Assembly (NCBI GenBank): GCA_963920575.1
Contig: OY986969.1
Coordinates: 9,111,096 to 9,175,095, forward strand
Length of the DNA: 64,000 nucleotides
Reading direction: 5' to 3'
DNA from: Narthecium ossifragum
Lineage: Eukaryota > Streptophyta > Magnoliopsida > Dioscoreales > Nartheciaceae
The position numbers were made by a program, and so were the translations under genes. The notes under the pieces are model-generated. The model was not told the origin of the DNA and did not search any database. It was given only the letters and a program-made list of their open reading frames with translations. This document shows, piece after piece, positions 56,201 to 64,000 of the stretch (its first letter is position 1; each line of letters opens with the position of its first letter).

Positions 56201-56769
56201 ATTTTTTATGTACCAGTTGAATGAATATGTTAATGGGCCTGAGACTGGATTTTTTATGCACCAATTCATGCAGGGGTGCATCTGGGACTGAGACTGGCAG
56301 TGGAGATGCTGGAGCCAGGGGTGGTAGAGGTAGAGGGACAGGTAGAGGCAGAGTCGGAGGAAAAGGAAGAGGTGGACCTAGGGGTGGGGGGGATAGTGCT
56401 GATGTGTCCATGGGGAGTTCTGATGCTAGGGGTGGCAGGGAAAGAGGAAGAGGAAGAGGAAGAGGAAGAGGAAGAGGTGGGAGAAGGCCAACAAATTCTG
56501 ATGTAGGGCAGATGTACTATAGGTAAGTACTTAGTATAGTAATTGACAATTTACTAGTGCTTGTGAGTTTGACAATAAAATCAAATCTGAAACTTTGGCT
56601 ACATAATTGACACAGTCAGCCTGCAATGATCCCTCATGGACTGGGAATGGGCCTTTATACACCTGATGACACAGCTCCCCGAGCCACCAGAGTTAAAGCT
56701 GCGGTCAAAAGAGGAGGGAAAGGTAGGGGCACAAGAGGAGGTGAAGGCATGGACACAGGAGCAGGATGA
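53210..56769 (+). pseudogene. MULE transposase (MuDR-like), five exons, two lesions
   Basis: My exon model: 53210-53307, 53399-55840, 55916-56178, 56274-56522 and 56616-56769, all with GT..AG borders and matching phases, about 1068 codons. An N-terminal PB1-like domain (EIKLYHSGFWKS) leads into an Ala/Thr/Glu repeat linker (53770-54060) and an acidic segment. The MuDR DNA-binding domain (KFKDVDQLRLALRQHSI, HTCFGRNA, VSYMKCWRGKELA) follows. The catalytic core has LGVDSTHLKGRYLG, DQDKGI and NLSESFNSW, then the SWIM finger HTCSCRRWQLSGMPCFHA. The zinc knuckle CSRCKKWGHHQNTC and an RGG-rich C-terminus come last. Lesions: TGA at 55242-55244 after HYYKNF, where Arg is usual (CGA to TGA would explain it), and one C missing in the run at 56004-56007. 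Everything else is open. Confidence 0.88.
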
Positions 56770-56854
56770 GGCATGGCTGGAGGCACACAGAAGCTAGCCC
56801 AGATTCTTGCAACTATGTATTGACAAGTGGGTTCTAATTTTTTGAACAATGTAT

Positions 56855-57010
56855 GTTAGTGGAGGAAATTTGTGTTGGAACAGCTATCTGTGTTGTCAGT
56901 GGAGGGAATATGTGTTTGAACAATATGGATGGAACAATGTATGTCAGTTACTTATTTGTTGTTCTATATTTGTCAGTGGAGGAAATTTGTGTTGGAACAG
57001 CTATCTTCAA
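56855..57010. repeat. Short duplication between convergent MULE genes
   Basis: GTGGAGGAAATTTGTGTTGG followed by AACAGCTATCT occurs at about 56859 and 56974, with a partial copy near 56897. It lies in the 56770-57311 spacer; no gene is seen there. Confidence 0.7.
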
Positions 57011-57311
57011 AATACTCTATGTATTGACACAGTGACTTTTTGCAATTGAAACAATGTTGTTCTATATCTGTCTTCTCTATTTGTGATTATAACACATGTA
57101 TGTCAGTTACTTCTATATTTGTGTACAGACTCAAATGATTCTGGGCCAAATTTTGACACAGCCATGTTACATAATTCTGTCAAATTAAAGTGTTACAGAC
57201 TCAAATGAAATACAGGAGTACAATTTCTAAGATCAAAACTGATTTGATCAGACATATTCAAGGGAAGTCTGGTACATACTCAAATGAAATACATGTATAC
57301 AATTCCTAAGA

Positions 57312-57857
57312 TCAACATTGTTCCAATTGCAAAAAACAAAGCACGTAGCAAAAGAAACATCTCATCTCTGCAGCAGATTTCTCAACTCGTTCCATGATGA
57401 TCAGTGATGCAGACAGACTCTCTTCATGCGATCCCATCCTTCTTATCAACAACTTCTCCAATTCTTTTACTTGATGCTTCAATACACTTATCTGATCAGA
57501 AACATTCAAGACCACAGATGATTGCTCGGATGTTTGCTCGGATGATTGCTCTGGACCATCAATCCACATGAAATAGCCACATCCCCTGCCATACTTGTTC
57601 TGAAACGTAAACAAGCCAAAACTTGCATTATGGAAATTTTGATTAATTTATCAGATTAAGCTATCAATACAGCCGAAATGTACCTTATAGTTTGGGCAAC
57701 CATAGAAGCGCCTCCCTTTGCTGTGATCTTGTCCAGATATACAAACATGACATGGCTCTTTGCAACCGCAAAGGATGACCTTGCAATCAAAGCCGGGTGA
57801 AGCTGCTGGAGAAGATGGCCCGGATGATGCCCATCTACTATTCTTCCTCAGGGCCAT
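57312..57857 (-). CDS. GRF zinc-finger coiled-coil protein encoded by MULE 2
   Basis: Two exons on the minus strand, 57857-57684 and 57599-57312, joined in phase 0 across an 84-bp GT..AG intron, give 153 residues. Residues 25-70 form a GRF-type zinc finger: CKVILCGCKEPCHVCISG, then GRRFYGCPNYK, then CGYFMWID after the intron. A predicted coiled coil follows (SDQISVLKHQVKELEKLLI, then a second helix) and a short Cys/hydrophobic C-terminus (CFFCYVLCFL) that could be membrane-associated. The start is the first ATG, 278 bp inside the right TIR. It is convergent with transposase, the position held by mudrB in MuDR, but unrelated to it in sequence as far as I can tell. GRF domains are known in nucleic-acid enzymes such as APE2, TOP3A and NEIL3, where they bind ssDNA. 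A role as an accessory transposition protein is my inference. Confidence 0.82.
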
Positions 57858-58135
57858 GGAGAAGTTGGTCCCAAACCCGACGGATCTTCACCGGAAATGC
57901 GAGGCCTTGCACGGATTTTGAGTCGTGGGGGCGATTTGACTTCGTGGGCGAGCTCGATGTCGGCAACAATGGCGTATTTTGAAACATAGGGCTTGAAGAA
58001 ATGAAGCAGTTGAACAAGAAAGGGGTTTAAATGAGGGTTTGTATGCAACGGTACTCCAGGGGCAAAACCGTCTTTTCCCCTGCTAACGGTAACAGCGTTG
58101 GGAATATTCCCACTGGATTCCACGGCAACTAACCC

Positions 58136-58249
58136 GAAGGGTATTTTTGAGATTTTTTGAACTTTTTAGGGGTATATATGAAAATATGAAGAATGTAGGG
58201 GTAAATACATAATTTAAAAGTTTTTTGAGGATATATATGTAAAAAACCC
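58136..58249 (-). repeat. Right terminal inverted repeat of MULE 2
   Basis: 114 bp, ending GTAAAAAACCC; probably also the promoter region of the GRF gene, as TIRs are in MuDR. Confidence 0.93.
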
Positions 58250-58258
58250 TTGATTAAA

Positions 58259-58757
58259 ATAGAAAGGTAGTTTCCAAAGTTTTTGTATACAAATCGAGTG
58301 GTTATAGAGTCAACGCGATCAATATGTAGCCAATCGGTCAATGTGGCTATGGCAAAAGGCTTTCAAACATAGTTGTCATTGTCAACAATTATTGAAGGGT
58401 TAATACTAGATTCAATCTTAGACAAATCAAAATATCACATATCATTCTACGATTTTGAAATATCATTTGTTTACAACAATATTAGGAGTTTAGGAGTCAT
58501 TTTACATAAGCTCTTTTGCCTCCCTCTGTTTGATTATCAGAGTTAACATAAACAAAACGCAATCAAATTCTGAAATATATGTACATGCTTTCAAATAATA
58601 AGATAAAGGGTATCCCTCAAAAAGTCTTGTGGGGGTTGTTAGCCAAAATAATGGCTAATCAATTAATGATTAATATGTCAGCATAATAAATATAGTCAAT
58701 AGAATGTCAAATCCAAATCGAACGATATCGCTGAAAGATAAGTTCATCACCCTAAGA
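58259..58757. other. Unassigned AT-rich sequence
   Basis: No open frame, repeat or RNA recognised between the MULE and the minisatellite. Confidence 0.5.
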
Positions 58758-58994
58758 TCGATATCGTCCAGAGAAATTTATTGATATCGTTCAGAGAAGC
58801 TTATCGATGTCGTCCAGAGAAGTTTATCAATATTGTCCAGAGAAGTTTATCGATATCATTCAAGAAACTTATCGATATCGTCCAGAGAAGTTTATCGATG
58901 TCGCTCAGAGAAATCTATCGATATCGTTCAGAGAAATCTATTGATATCACTCAGAGAAATCTACCGATATCGCTCAGAAAAATCTATCGATATC
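58758..58994. repeat. 23-bp minisatellite, about 10 copies
   Basis: The unit TCGATATCGTCCAGAGAAGTTTA varies at several positions (for example GTCC, GTTC or GCTC, and GTTTA or ATCTA). Each unit holds a TATCGATA-like palindrome. The array ends at the 5' LTR of the next element, whose presumed target ATATC lies in it. The open frame 58781-59008 is a by-product of the repeat. Confidence 0.9.
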
Positions 58995-60365
58995 TGATGA
59001 GTCACTAAATGTTCATGATTAAACCCCTTAATTTATCTTTGTTAGGCCTAGAGTGTTTGTATTTGATAGCTTGTTAGTTGATTTCAGGTTTGATCATGAT
59101 TTGAGGAGAAATGCAAGAAATTCGGTTAATATGCTGAAATACACTGCTCTGTCGACTGTTAGCACAATATTCACCAGAAATTATGTTTATCTCCAAATAT
59201 TCTGAAATTTGAATGAAAGCTAGTAGACATCAAGACATACAACTTTCATGTTGGATATTTTCAGAGATTCCAGATGGATTGATAGCAGTTTGGGAAAAGA
59301 TGAAGATAATTAGCTGCTGGAAGACTGGTCCGTCGACGCCCGGGAGAATATTCGTCAAATATTCTAGTTAAGTCCAAATATTGTAAACTATTCGGGAGAG
59401 GACAGAGGACTTCCAGATCTACATCGTTTGTGTTGGACTCGTTCTCAAATTCCGAACCGGTTGAGCCCAGTCGCGATTGGAAGAAGCTGTCAGGGTTGGA
59501 CCAGGAATTCCGAGTTGTACTTGAGGTCTAACTTAACCCTAAAACCCTAATCCGGGAATTAAGATATAAAAAGGGTTTGGTGGCTGAAAAACAGGATGCC
59601 CCTATAGAGAAAAACAGAGGAATTCAGATTGGAGAAGAAGACGGAGATGTGGTGTAGATCTAGGGACCTCATGAAACTCTAGTATAACATTCTGTATTTT
59701 CTAGTTGATTCTTGTACTTCTTTCTCATAGACATGATCTTATGGATTTGAATTTATTGATAATAGAGTTGATGGAAGTATTTCCCTTGACGTATTTTGTG
59801 TCCTACCTGATTGCTGTGCTTGATGGTAGAGTTCCATAAGATGGTTTTCATGTGGTTTTTGACACGCTTTTGAGATAATCTATGCTAAGTAAAAATAGAT
59901 TGTACTCAAGTTAAGTCCGAAGACAATCTATGCTACACGAACATAGGTTATGCCTTAGGTAGTCATCAACTTTCTTTTAGGGTTTCATGTGAGCTTAAGA
60001 AGCCATGATACCATAATGTCTAGAGAAGAAACAAGATGATAGCTAGAGGATACAGGAAGTGAAGCTAGAGTGGATTGAGGGATCCCTAGGTTGTTTCTCT
60101 CATTGATCTATTTCAACCTCTTTAATTGCTTTCTTAATTAGTTTTAATTAATTAGTTTCCAAAATCCAAATCAACCCTTCATTGCTTTAGGATTAGAGTT
60201 TTGAGATTCAATTTCACCTTCGTTATTCAAGTCAAAGTTTTCCCTGAGGATCGACCCCATATTTCATCATTATACTATCGTTTGAATTTAATATTGAAAT
60301 AAGGGTTTATAAATTTCTAAATTGCGTTTTACATCCGTTTTAACGACGACATTTGTGAGCGATCA
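58995..60365 (+). mobile_element. Family A 5' LTR
   Basis: TGATGAGTCACTAAATG to TTGTGAGCGATCA, 1371 bp. TATA-like ATATAAAAAGGG near 59564. It is near-identical to 63512-64000 over the overlap (only a few differences by eye). It has no GATCGATC array. Confidence 0.9.
59565..59572 (+). promoter_or_regulatory. TATA box of family A 5' LTR
   Basis: TATAAAAA, shared in position with the box at 47233. Confidence 0.6.
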
Positions 60366-60780
60366 ATTTTTGGCCGCCACCTACTCCTTTACCTATATGT
60401 GCACAGAGGTGTCAGTATATTCTAAACTTGAGCCACCACCTACTCCTTTACCTATATGTGCACCATCATCATTGCCTACATCCCTTCTGAGATTGAAACC
60501 CCCGCCATGTTTATTTTCGGTTTCTAACATTATGTGGGACACATACCGTAGACCGGGTTGCAAGATGAAACATGATGATAGGTTGCCATTCATAGAGGGT
60601 CGAGTCTCTAGTTCAAGTGTAGGGAGGAACGAACTGATTGGCCTACACCATCAAATACTATACTTACTGTGGGGTTGGGTTTAGTTTCAAGCATTATATG
60701 GAGAAAATTATTCTACGTGGGGTGATCGATGCCGTCGAATTGACGGATTCAGGCTTTAATTGCACCTTCTAGGGAAGTCT
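60366..60780 (+). other. Degenerate leader and short ORF region
   Basis: The primer site expected at 60371 reads TGGCCGCCACC, a poor match to tRNA-Asp. GAGCCACCACCTACTCC-type text is duplicated (60374 and 60431). The text near 60750-60790 (TTTAATTGCACC..) aligns with the end of the family C ORF, so this is a decayed homologue of that region. Confidence 0.45.
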
Positions 60781-60807
60781 AGCGAAAGACGTAAAATTAC
60801 GCGCTTT

Positions 60808-60823
60808 CTGGGAGACAACCCAG
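60808..60823 (+). promoter_or_regulatory. Conserved hairpin, family A copy
   Basis: CTGGG-AGACAA-CCCAG, preceded by ACGCGCTTT as GCGCTT precedes the family C copy. The outer pair is C-G where family C has T-A. Confidence 0.75.
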
Positions 60824-60962
60824 TTTTATGATTTTTCCTTAGCTTTTTGGAATTGTTTTGATTTTTAGGAATTTTTTCGTGATTTTTTCGATTTTTCCTT
60901 GATTTTCCGTGTTTTTTCTTTAAGAATAATCATAATATCTGGAAAATCGAATTTCCTGGAGG

Positions 60963-61150
60963 ACGGTCGACCGTCCCATCGACCGCCAGAGCGTCCGTGA
61001 GGCTCTGTCAAAAATAAAGCTTCTGAGGGTCGATGGAAGGATCGACCATCAGCTCCTCAAACAGGTAACGTGGGTCACGATCGGTCGAGTGATCGACCGT
61101 CCATTTATTTTTCCAAATTGCTTGGTTGACGGTCGATCGATCGATCGATC
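60963..61150. repeat. CGGTCGACC-type words in internal region
   Basis: Pairs of TCGA cores 12 bp apart (60967/60979 and 61030/61042), another group at 61085-61100 and a run of GATCGATCGATC at 61134-61151. Unlike the other families the array lies inside the element, not in the LTR. Confidence 0.75.
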
Positions 61151-61194
61151 GTCTGATTTTGTTCTCAAGTCACCCGCGCCCACGGTCGATCCGA

Positions 61195-61840
61195 CTTCAT
61201 CTTCTTCCTTCCTCATCACCGACCGCTAGCCATCTTCACCTCTCCGGCCGCTCCCCGCCCTCCAACCCACCTCCAACACCATCGCAATCTTCCCCTCTAC
61301 CTCCTCCCGGCCTCTTCTCCCCCCAATTTCGTCTCTTCCGACGCCGGCGAACATCCCCTGTTCCTACCGCCATCTCCGATCACCTTTTCCACTGCGTCCC
61401 ACCGTCCCTAACCACCTCCAGCACCTTCCTCTGGCCGTCATGACTCTTTTGCAACCTTCAAAACTCAAACTTGCAGCTCGGTTGGCCGGATTCCACCTCC
61501 GATGATCATTCACCGCGCCGGCCATCTTCTATCCGCCTCTTGGCCCTCCGATTCTATAATTAAATCACCTAGGTGCGTTCTCAGGCCTTCTGCGATGCTT
61601 CCTTGCTCCTTACCCACCTCGATTGAAGCTCCGGCCGCCGGATTCTAACTCCGACCATCTTCGTCCGCGCCGTCCACCGTCGTTCCGCCACCTGGCGACC
61701 ACCAGTCACAGATCAGACGACGTAGATAGACTCCTTGGCCTCCAACGATTCCATCCCTACTGGTCCCATCCTTCGGCGACGACGTTTCACCGTTGATCGT
61801 CGCCGGCGAGCTCTCAGCCGTCCGTTGGCTGATGGACGAG
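61195..61840. other. GC- and pyrimidine-rich block, possible captured sequence
   Basis: About 650 bp of CT-rich, high-GC sequence with GCCGG and TCCGACC motifs between AT-rich element DNA. The longest frame (61126-61443) is Ser/Pro/Arg-rich low complexity. Composition suggests a captured 5' UTR or first exon of a host gene; no family is recognised. Confidence 0.35.
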
Positions 61841-62378
61841 CTCTATAGGTCTCGACCTTTAACCAGGATCATGATATGGATACTGATTATTTGGGTGCTG
61901 TATATGGATGGTTTACTATATTTTATTATTTTAATATCTATATTTTTAATCATGTGGATGAATGGTTGTACAGGCTACATATTCAAGAAATACAAAAGGG
62001 GATTTTGCCGAAATTTTAAACAATTCTTATGCCTTTTTACTATTATTGATATATATTTCATTCTATTCTATTTGATCTTTTGGAAAGGTATCTTTTATGG
62101 CAGGTGGCCTTTGACACTCATTGAGGGGCGCATGTTGCAAATCTTATATAGATCAGTCAGGGGGTTATTCTTCAAGTCTTTACCTATGTCTCTAACATTT
62201 TATGGTGATTTCTATGGTTTTATTCATTTAATCTCTTCTAGAGACATGAATTCATTCAAGGATGACGTATTCTTCTTATGGGCGGTGGGGTGATCGTCTT
62301 TTATGCGAGCCAACTACTTATAACGCGATATTTACGGTGATCTCTATTCTTTTTCCTTGCTTTATTTTTCTGACTTAG

Positions 62379-62413
62379 TGTAATTGGGGACAATTACATT
62401 CAAGTTGGGGGTA
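62379..62413 (+). promoter_or_regulatory. Internal hairpin and polypurine-like run, family A
   Basis: TGTAATTG-GGGA-CAATTACA, a perfect 8-bp stem extendable by G-T and A-T pairs. Three bases later comes AAGTTGGGGGTA. It lies about 1.1 kb upstream of the 3' polypurine tract. Confidence 0.75.
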
Positions 62414-62789
62414 GATTCTAGGAATTTAATTTTTTTTATACATCTCTTGAAATATGTCAAAAGGATGAAATTATGATATGATTTGACAAAGATGCATGTT
62501 TTAGAAATTTATCTTATGAATTATTCTGAGACTTGTATGCCATATAAGAAATAGTAAATTTTTACTATGCATGACATTGTTTCTATACTTTAACACTTTT
62601 ACCTTGATTTAAGGATAACTTGACATATCCTGATGCACATGTTCACTTCCACATGTTAAGGGGTTGATATTAGATTCTAAGCATGATACTAGGATAGATT
62701 TACAATTTTATGTCATGACACAGAAAATACATGAACACATGCAATTATCTGAGTATGCGGAAAAAAAAAATTAAAGGATTTTCAACTTA

Positions 62790-62965
62790 GTAACCGGACA
62801 GTGTGCCTAGCCAGCGTGGTGTTCGCGTAAAACGGTTGAATTTCCTAAGAAAAAGTTCTGGAGCTTGATAAAGCTGTGCCTAAACAAAACCTTAAGTGTT
62901 TTGCTAAGTAACCGGGTCTCTGCTCCTCAAGAAGCGGAGAGTGCTCGCGTAAAAAGGCAAAGTGT
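62790..62965. repeat. Internal duplicated hairpin block, family A
   Basis: AGTAACCGG...CTCGCGTAAAA-type text occurs at about 62791 and 62909. The second copy forms a 7-8 bp hairpin (CTCTGCT with AGCGGAG, one G-T pair). It sits between the two purine runs, like the duplication at 41650-41975 in family C. Confidence 0.6.
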
Positions 62966-63473
62966 CTGATAGTTGAGAAAAAAAATGATGAAAAAGAAAA
63001 AAAAAAACAGATATTGCTATGTGATAAGTGGAAAATATGTGTTGGATAGGATTGTGATCTTGAATAGTTGAAGTGTTTAGATATAATTGACCCTCTGAAG
63101 CATGTGGAACCCCAATCACACACAGGAGTGTTAAAGTTGTTTTTAATCATGATTAAATATGTTGAAGTGTTGGAAATATGTTATGACATGTTTTGATTTA
63201 CTATGTTTTTATGCGACTATGAGTTGAAGGGTATATTTATGGATATTATTTCTATTTCATGCATTAGAGTTAAGGAATATTATGATTGATTTCTAGTGAT
63301 ATATTCAAAGGGATGTATAGATGCTTGTGGGTGTCATCCCTGAAAACCCTCAGGAGACTATAACTCCTCCACTGGGGTAACCCAGGGGTTTAAAGGCTTG
63401 TTGCACATGCTAAGTGCAATCGTGAGACCTACGAAAGTGGCTAGTTAGATTTATTGCTTTCGTTTTATATTTT

Positions 63474-63511
63474 CTTTGCTCGAGGACTAGCAAAGTGTAA
63501 GTTGGGGGGTG
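63474..63511 (+). promoter_or_regulatory. Hairpin and polypurine tract, family A
   Basis: CTTTGCTCG-AGGA-CTAGCAAAG (one mismatch in nine pairs), three bases, then AAGTTGGGGGGTG directly before the 3' LTR at 63512. Confidence 0.88.
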
Positions 63512-64000
63512 TGATGAGTCACTAAATGTTCATGATTAAACCCCTTAATTTACCTTTGTTAGGCCTAGAGTGTTTGTATTTGATAGCTTGTTAGTTGATT
63601 TCAGGTTTGATCATGCTTTGAGGAGAAATGCAAGAAATTCGGTTAATATGCTGAAATACACTGCTCTGTCGACTGTTAGCACAATATTCACCAGAAATTA
63701 TGTTTATCTCCAAATATTCTGAAATTTGAATGAAAGCTAGTCGACATCAAGACATACAACTTTCATGTTGGATATTTTCAGAGATTCCAGATGGATTGAT
63801 AGCAGTTTGGGAAAAGATGAAGATAATTAGCTGCTGGAAGACTGGTCCGTCGACGCCCAGGAGAATATTCGTCAAATATTCTAGTTAAGTCCAAATATTG
63901 TAAACTATTCGGGAGAGGACAGAAGACTTCCAGATCTACATCTTTTGTGTTGGACTCGTTCTCAAATTCCGAACCGGTTGAGCCCAGTCGCGATTGGAAG
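63512..64000 (+). mobile_element. Family A 3' LTR, cut by window end
   Basis: TGATGAGTCACTAAATG onward, matching 58995-59483. The TSD on this side cannot be seen. Confidence 0.9.

Larger units (their letters stand above)
52532..58249 (+). mobile_element. Near-intact autonomous-type MULE with two genes
   Basis: 114-bp terminal inverted repeats (52532-52645 and 58136-58249) and a perfect 9-bp TSD TTGATTAAA (52523-52531 and 58250-58258), the diagnostic Mutator size. A five-exon transposase gene runs inward from the left TIR, and a two-exon GRF zinc-finger gene runs inward from the right TIR. The two are convergent, with about 540 bp between their ends. Total length is 5718 bp. Transposase has one nonsense codon and one 1-base deletion, so this copy is probably inactive, but recently so. 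Confidence 0.95.
58995..64000 (+). mobile_element. Family A Tat/Athila-like element, 3' end outside window
   Basis: 5' LTR 58995-60365, degenerate internal region 60366-63511 and the first 489 bases of the 3' LTR. No RT or integrase: non-autonomous. The internal region shares the post-ORF hairpin, the internal hairpin plus purine run and the 3' polypurine tract layout with family C. Confidence 0.88.

Noticed and set aside
58781..59008. Protein of YRYRSEKSID-type repeats
   Set aside because: By-product of the 23-bp minisatellite; it runs into the LTR.
61793..62293. 166-residue hydrophobic membrane protein
   Set aside because: AT-rich low-complexity frame with Ile/Leu/Phe/Tyr bias; other frames of the same DNA look equally protein-like.

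Overview
The window is plant nuclear DNA made almost entirely of transposable elements inserted into one another. Evidence for an angiosperm is the mixture seen: chromodomain Ty3/gypsy elements primed by initiator-Met tRNA, Tat/Athila-like Ty3/gypsy elements primed by Asp tRNA, a Cassandra TRIM carrying a 5S-like segment, a small Helitron, a hAT-type MITE and two Mutator-like elements (MULEs). I see no intact host gene, no tRNA gene and no bona fide rRNA gene. The species cannot be named from the sequence.

Layout. 1-4003: family A (Tat/Athila-like) LTR fragments, a decayed gag and its Asp-tRNA primer site. 4542-7605: solo family A LTR split by a solo family B LTR (5462-7109). 7611-8990: low-complexity DNA and a dispersed repeat. 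8996-10570: second solo family B LTR. About 10720-16324: badly decayed MULE transposase on the minus strand, split by a solo family T (Tekay-like) LTR at 12330 to about 14825.

16619-51915 is one family T solo LTR (about 2.4 kb net) stretched to 35 kb by insertions. The first is a minus-strand Helitron (16809-35966, about 1.35 kb net) with a gene-like exon. It contains a family T element (17675-35482), which in turn contains a second family T element (19530-29604), a hAT MITE (32799-33175) and a Cassandra solo LTR (33972-34337). The second is another family T solo LTR (36353-46354) containing a complete Cassandra (36783-44427), whose 3' LTR was hit by a young family C element (37258-44093). 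The others are solo LTRs at 46662-48105 and 48214-50448. Most boundaries are fixed by target-site duplications (TSDs).

52532-58249 is a nearly intact MULE with 114-bp terminal inverted repeats (TIRs) and a perfect 9-bp TSD. It has a five-exon transposase gene and, convergent with it, a two-exon GRF zinc-finger gene, an architecture like maize MuDR. 58758-58994 is a 23-bp minisatellite. 58995 to the end is a family A element whose 3' LTR runs off the window.

Two signals cut across unrelated element families. (1) A short hairpin with a fixed (R)GGA loop and a changing but complementary stem lies just upstream of the polypurine tract (PPT) in Cassandra, in families A and C (where it is also duplicated, with a second PPT-like run, about 1.1 kb further in) and in the two Tekay-like elements. 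(2) Arrays of the palindromes GATCGATC or GGTCGACC, often with centres 20-22 bp apart, lie upstream of the TATA box of several LTR families. I regard these, and the MULE with a GRF partner gene, as the most interesting content.
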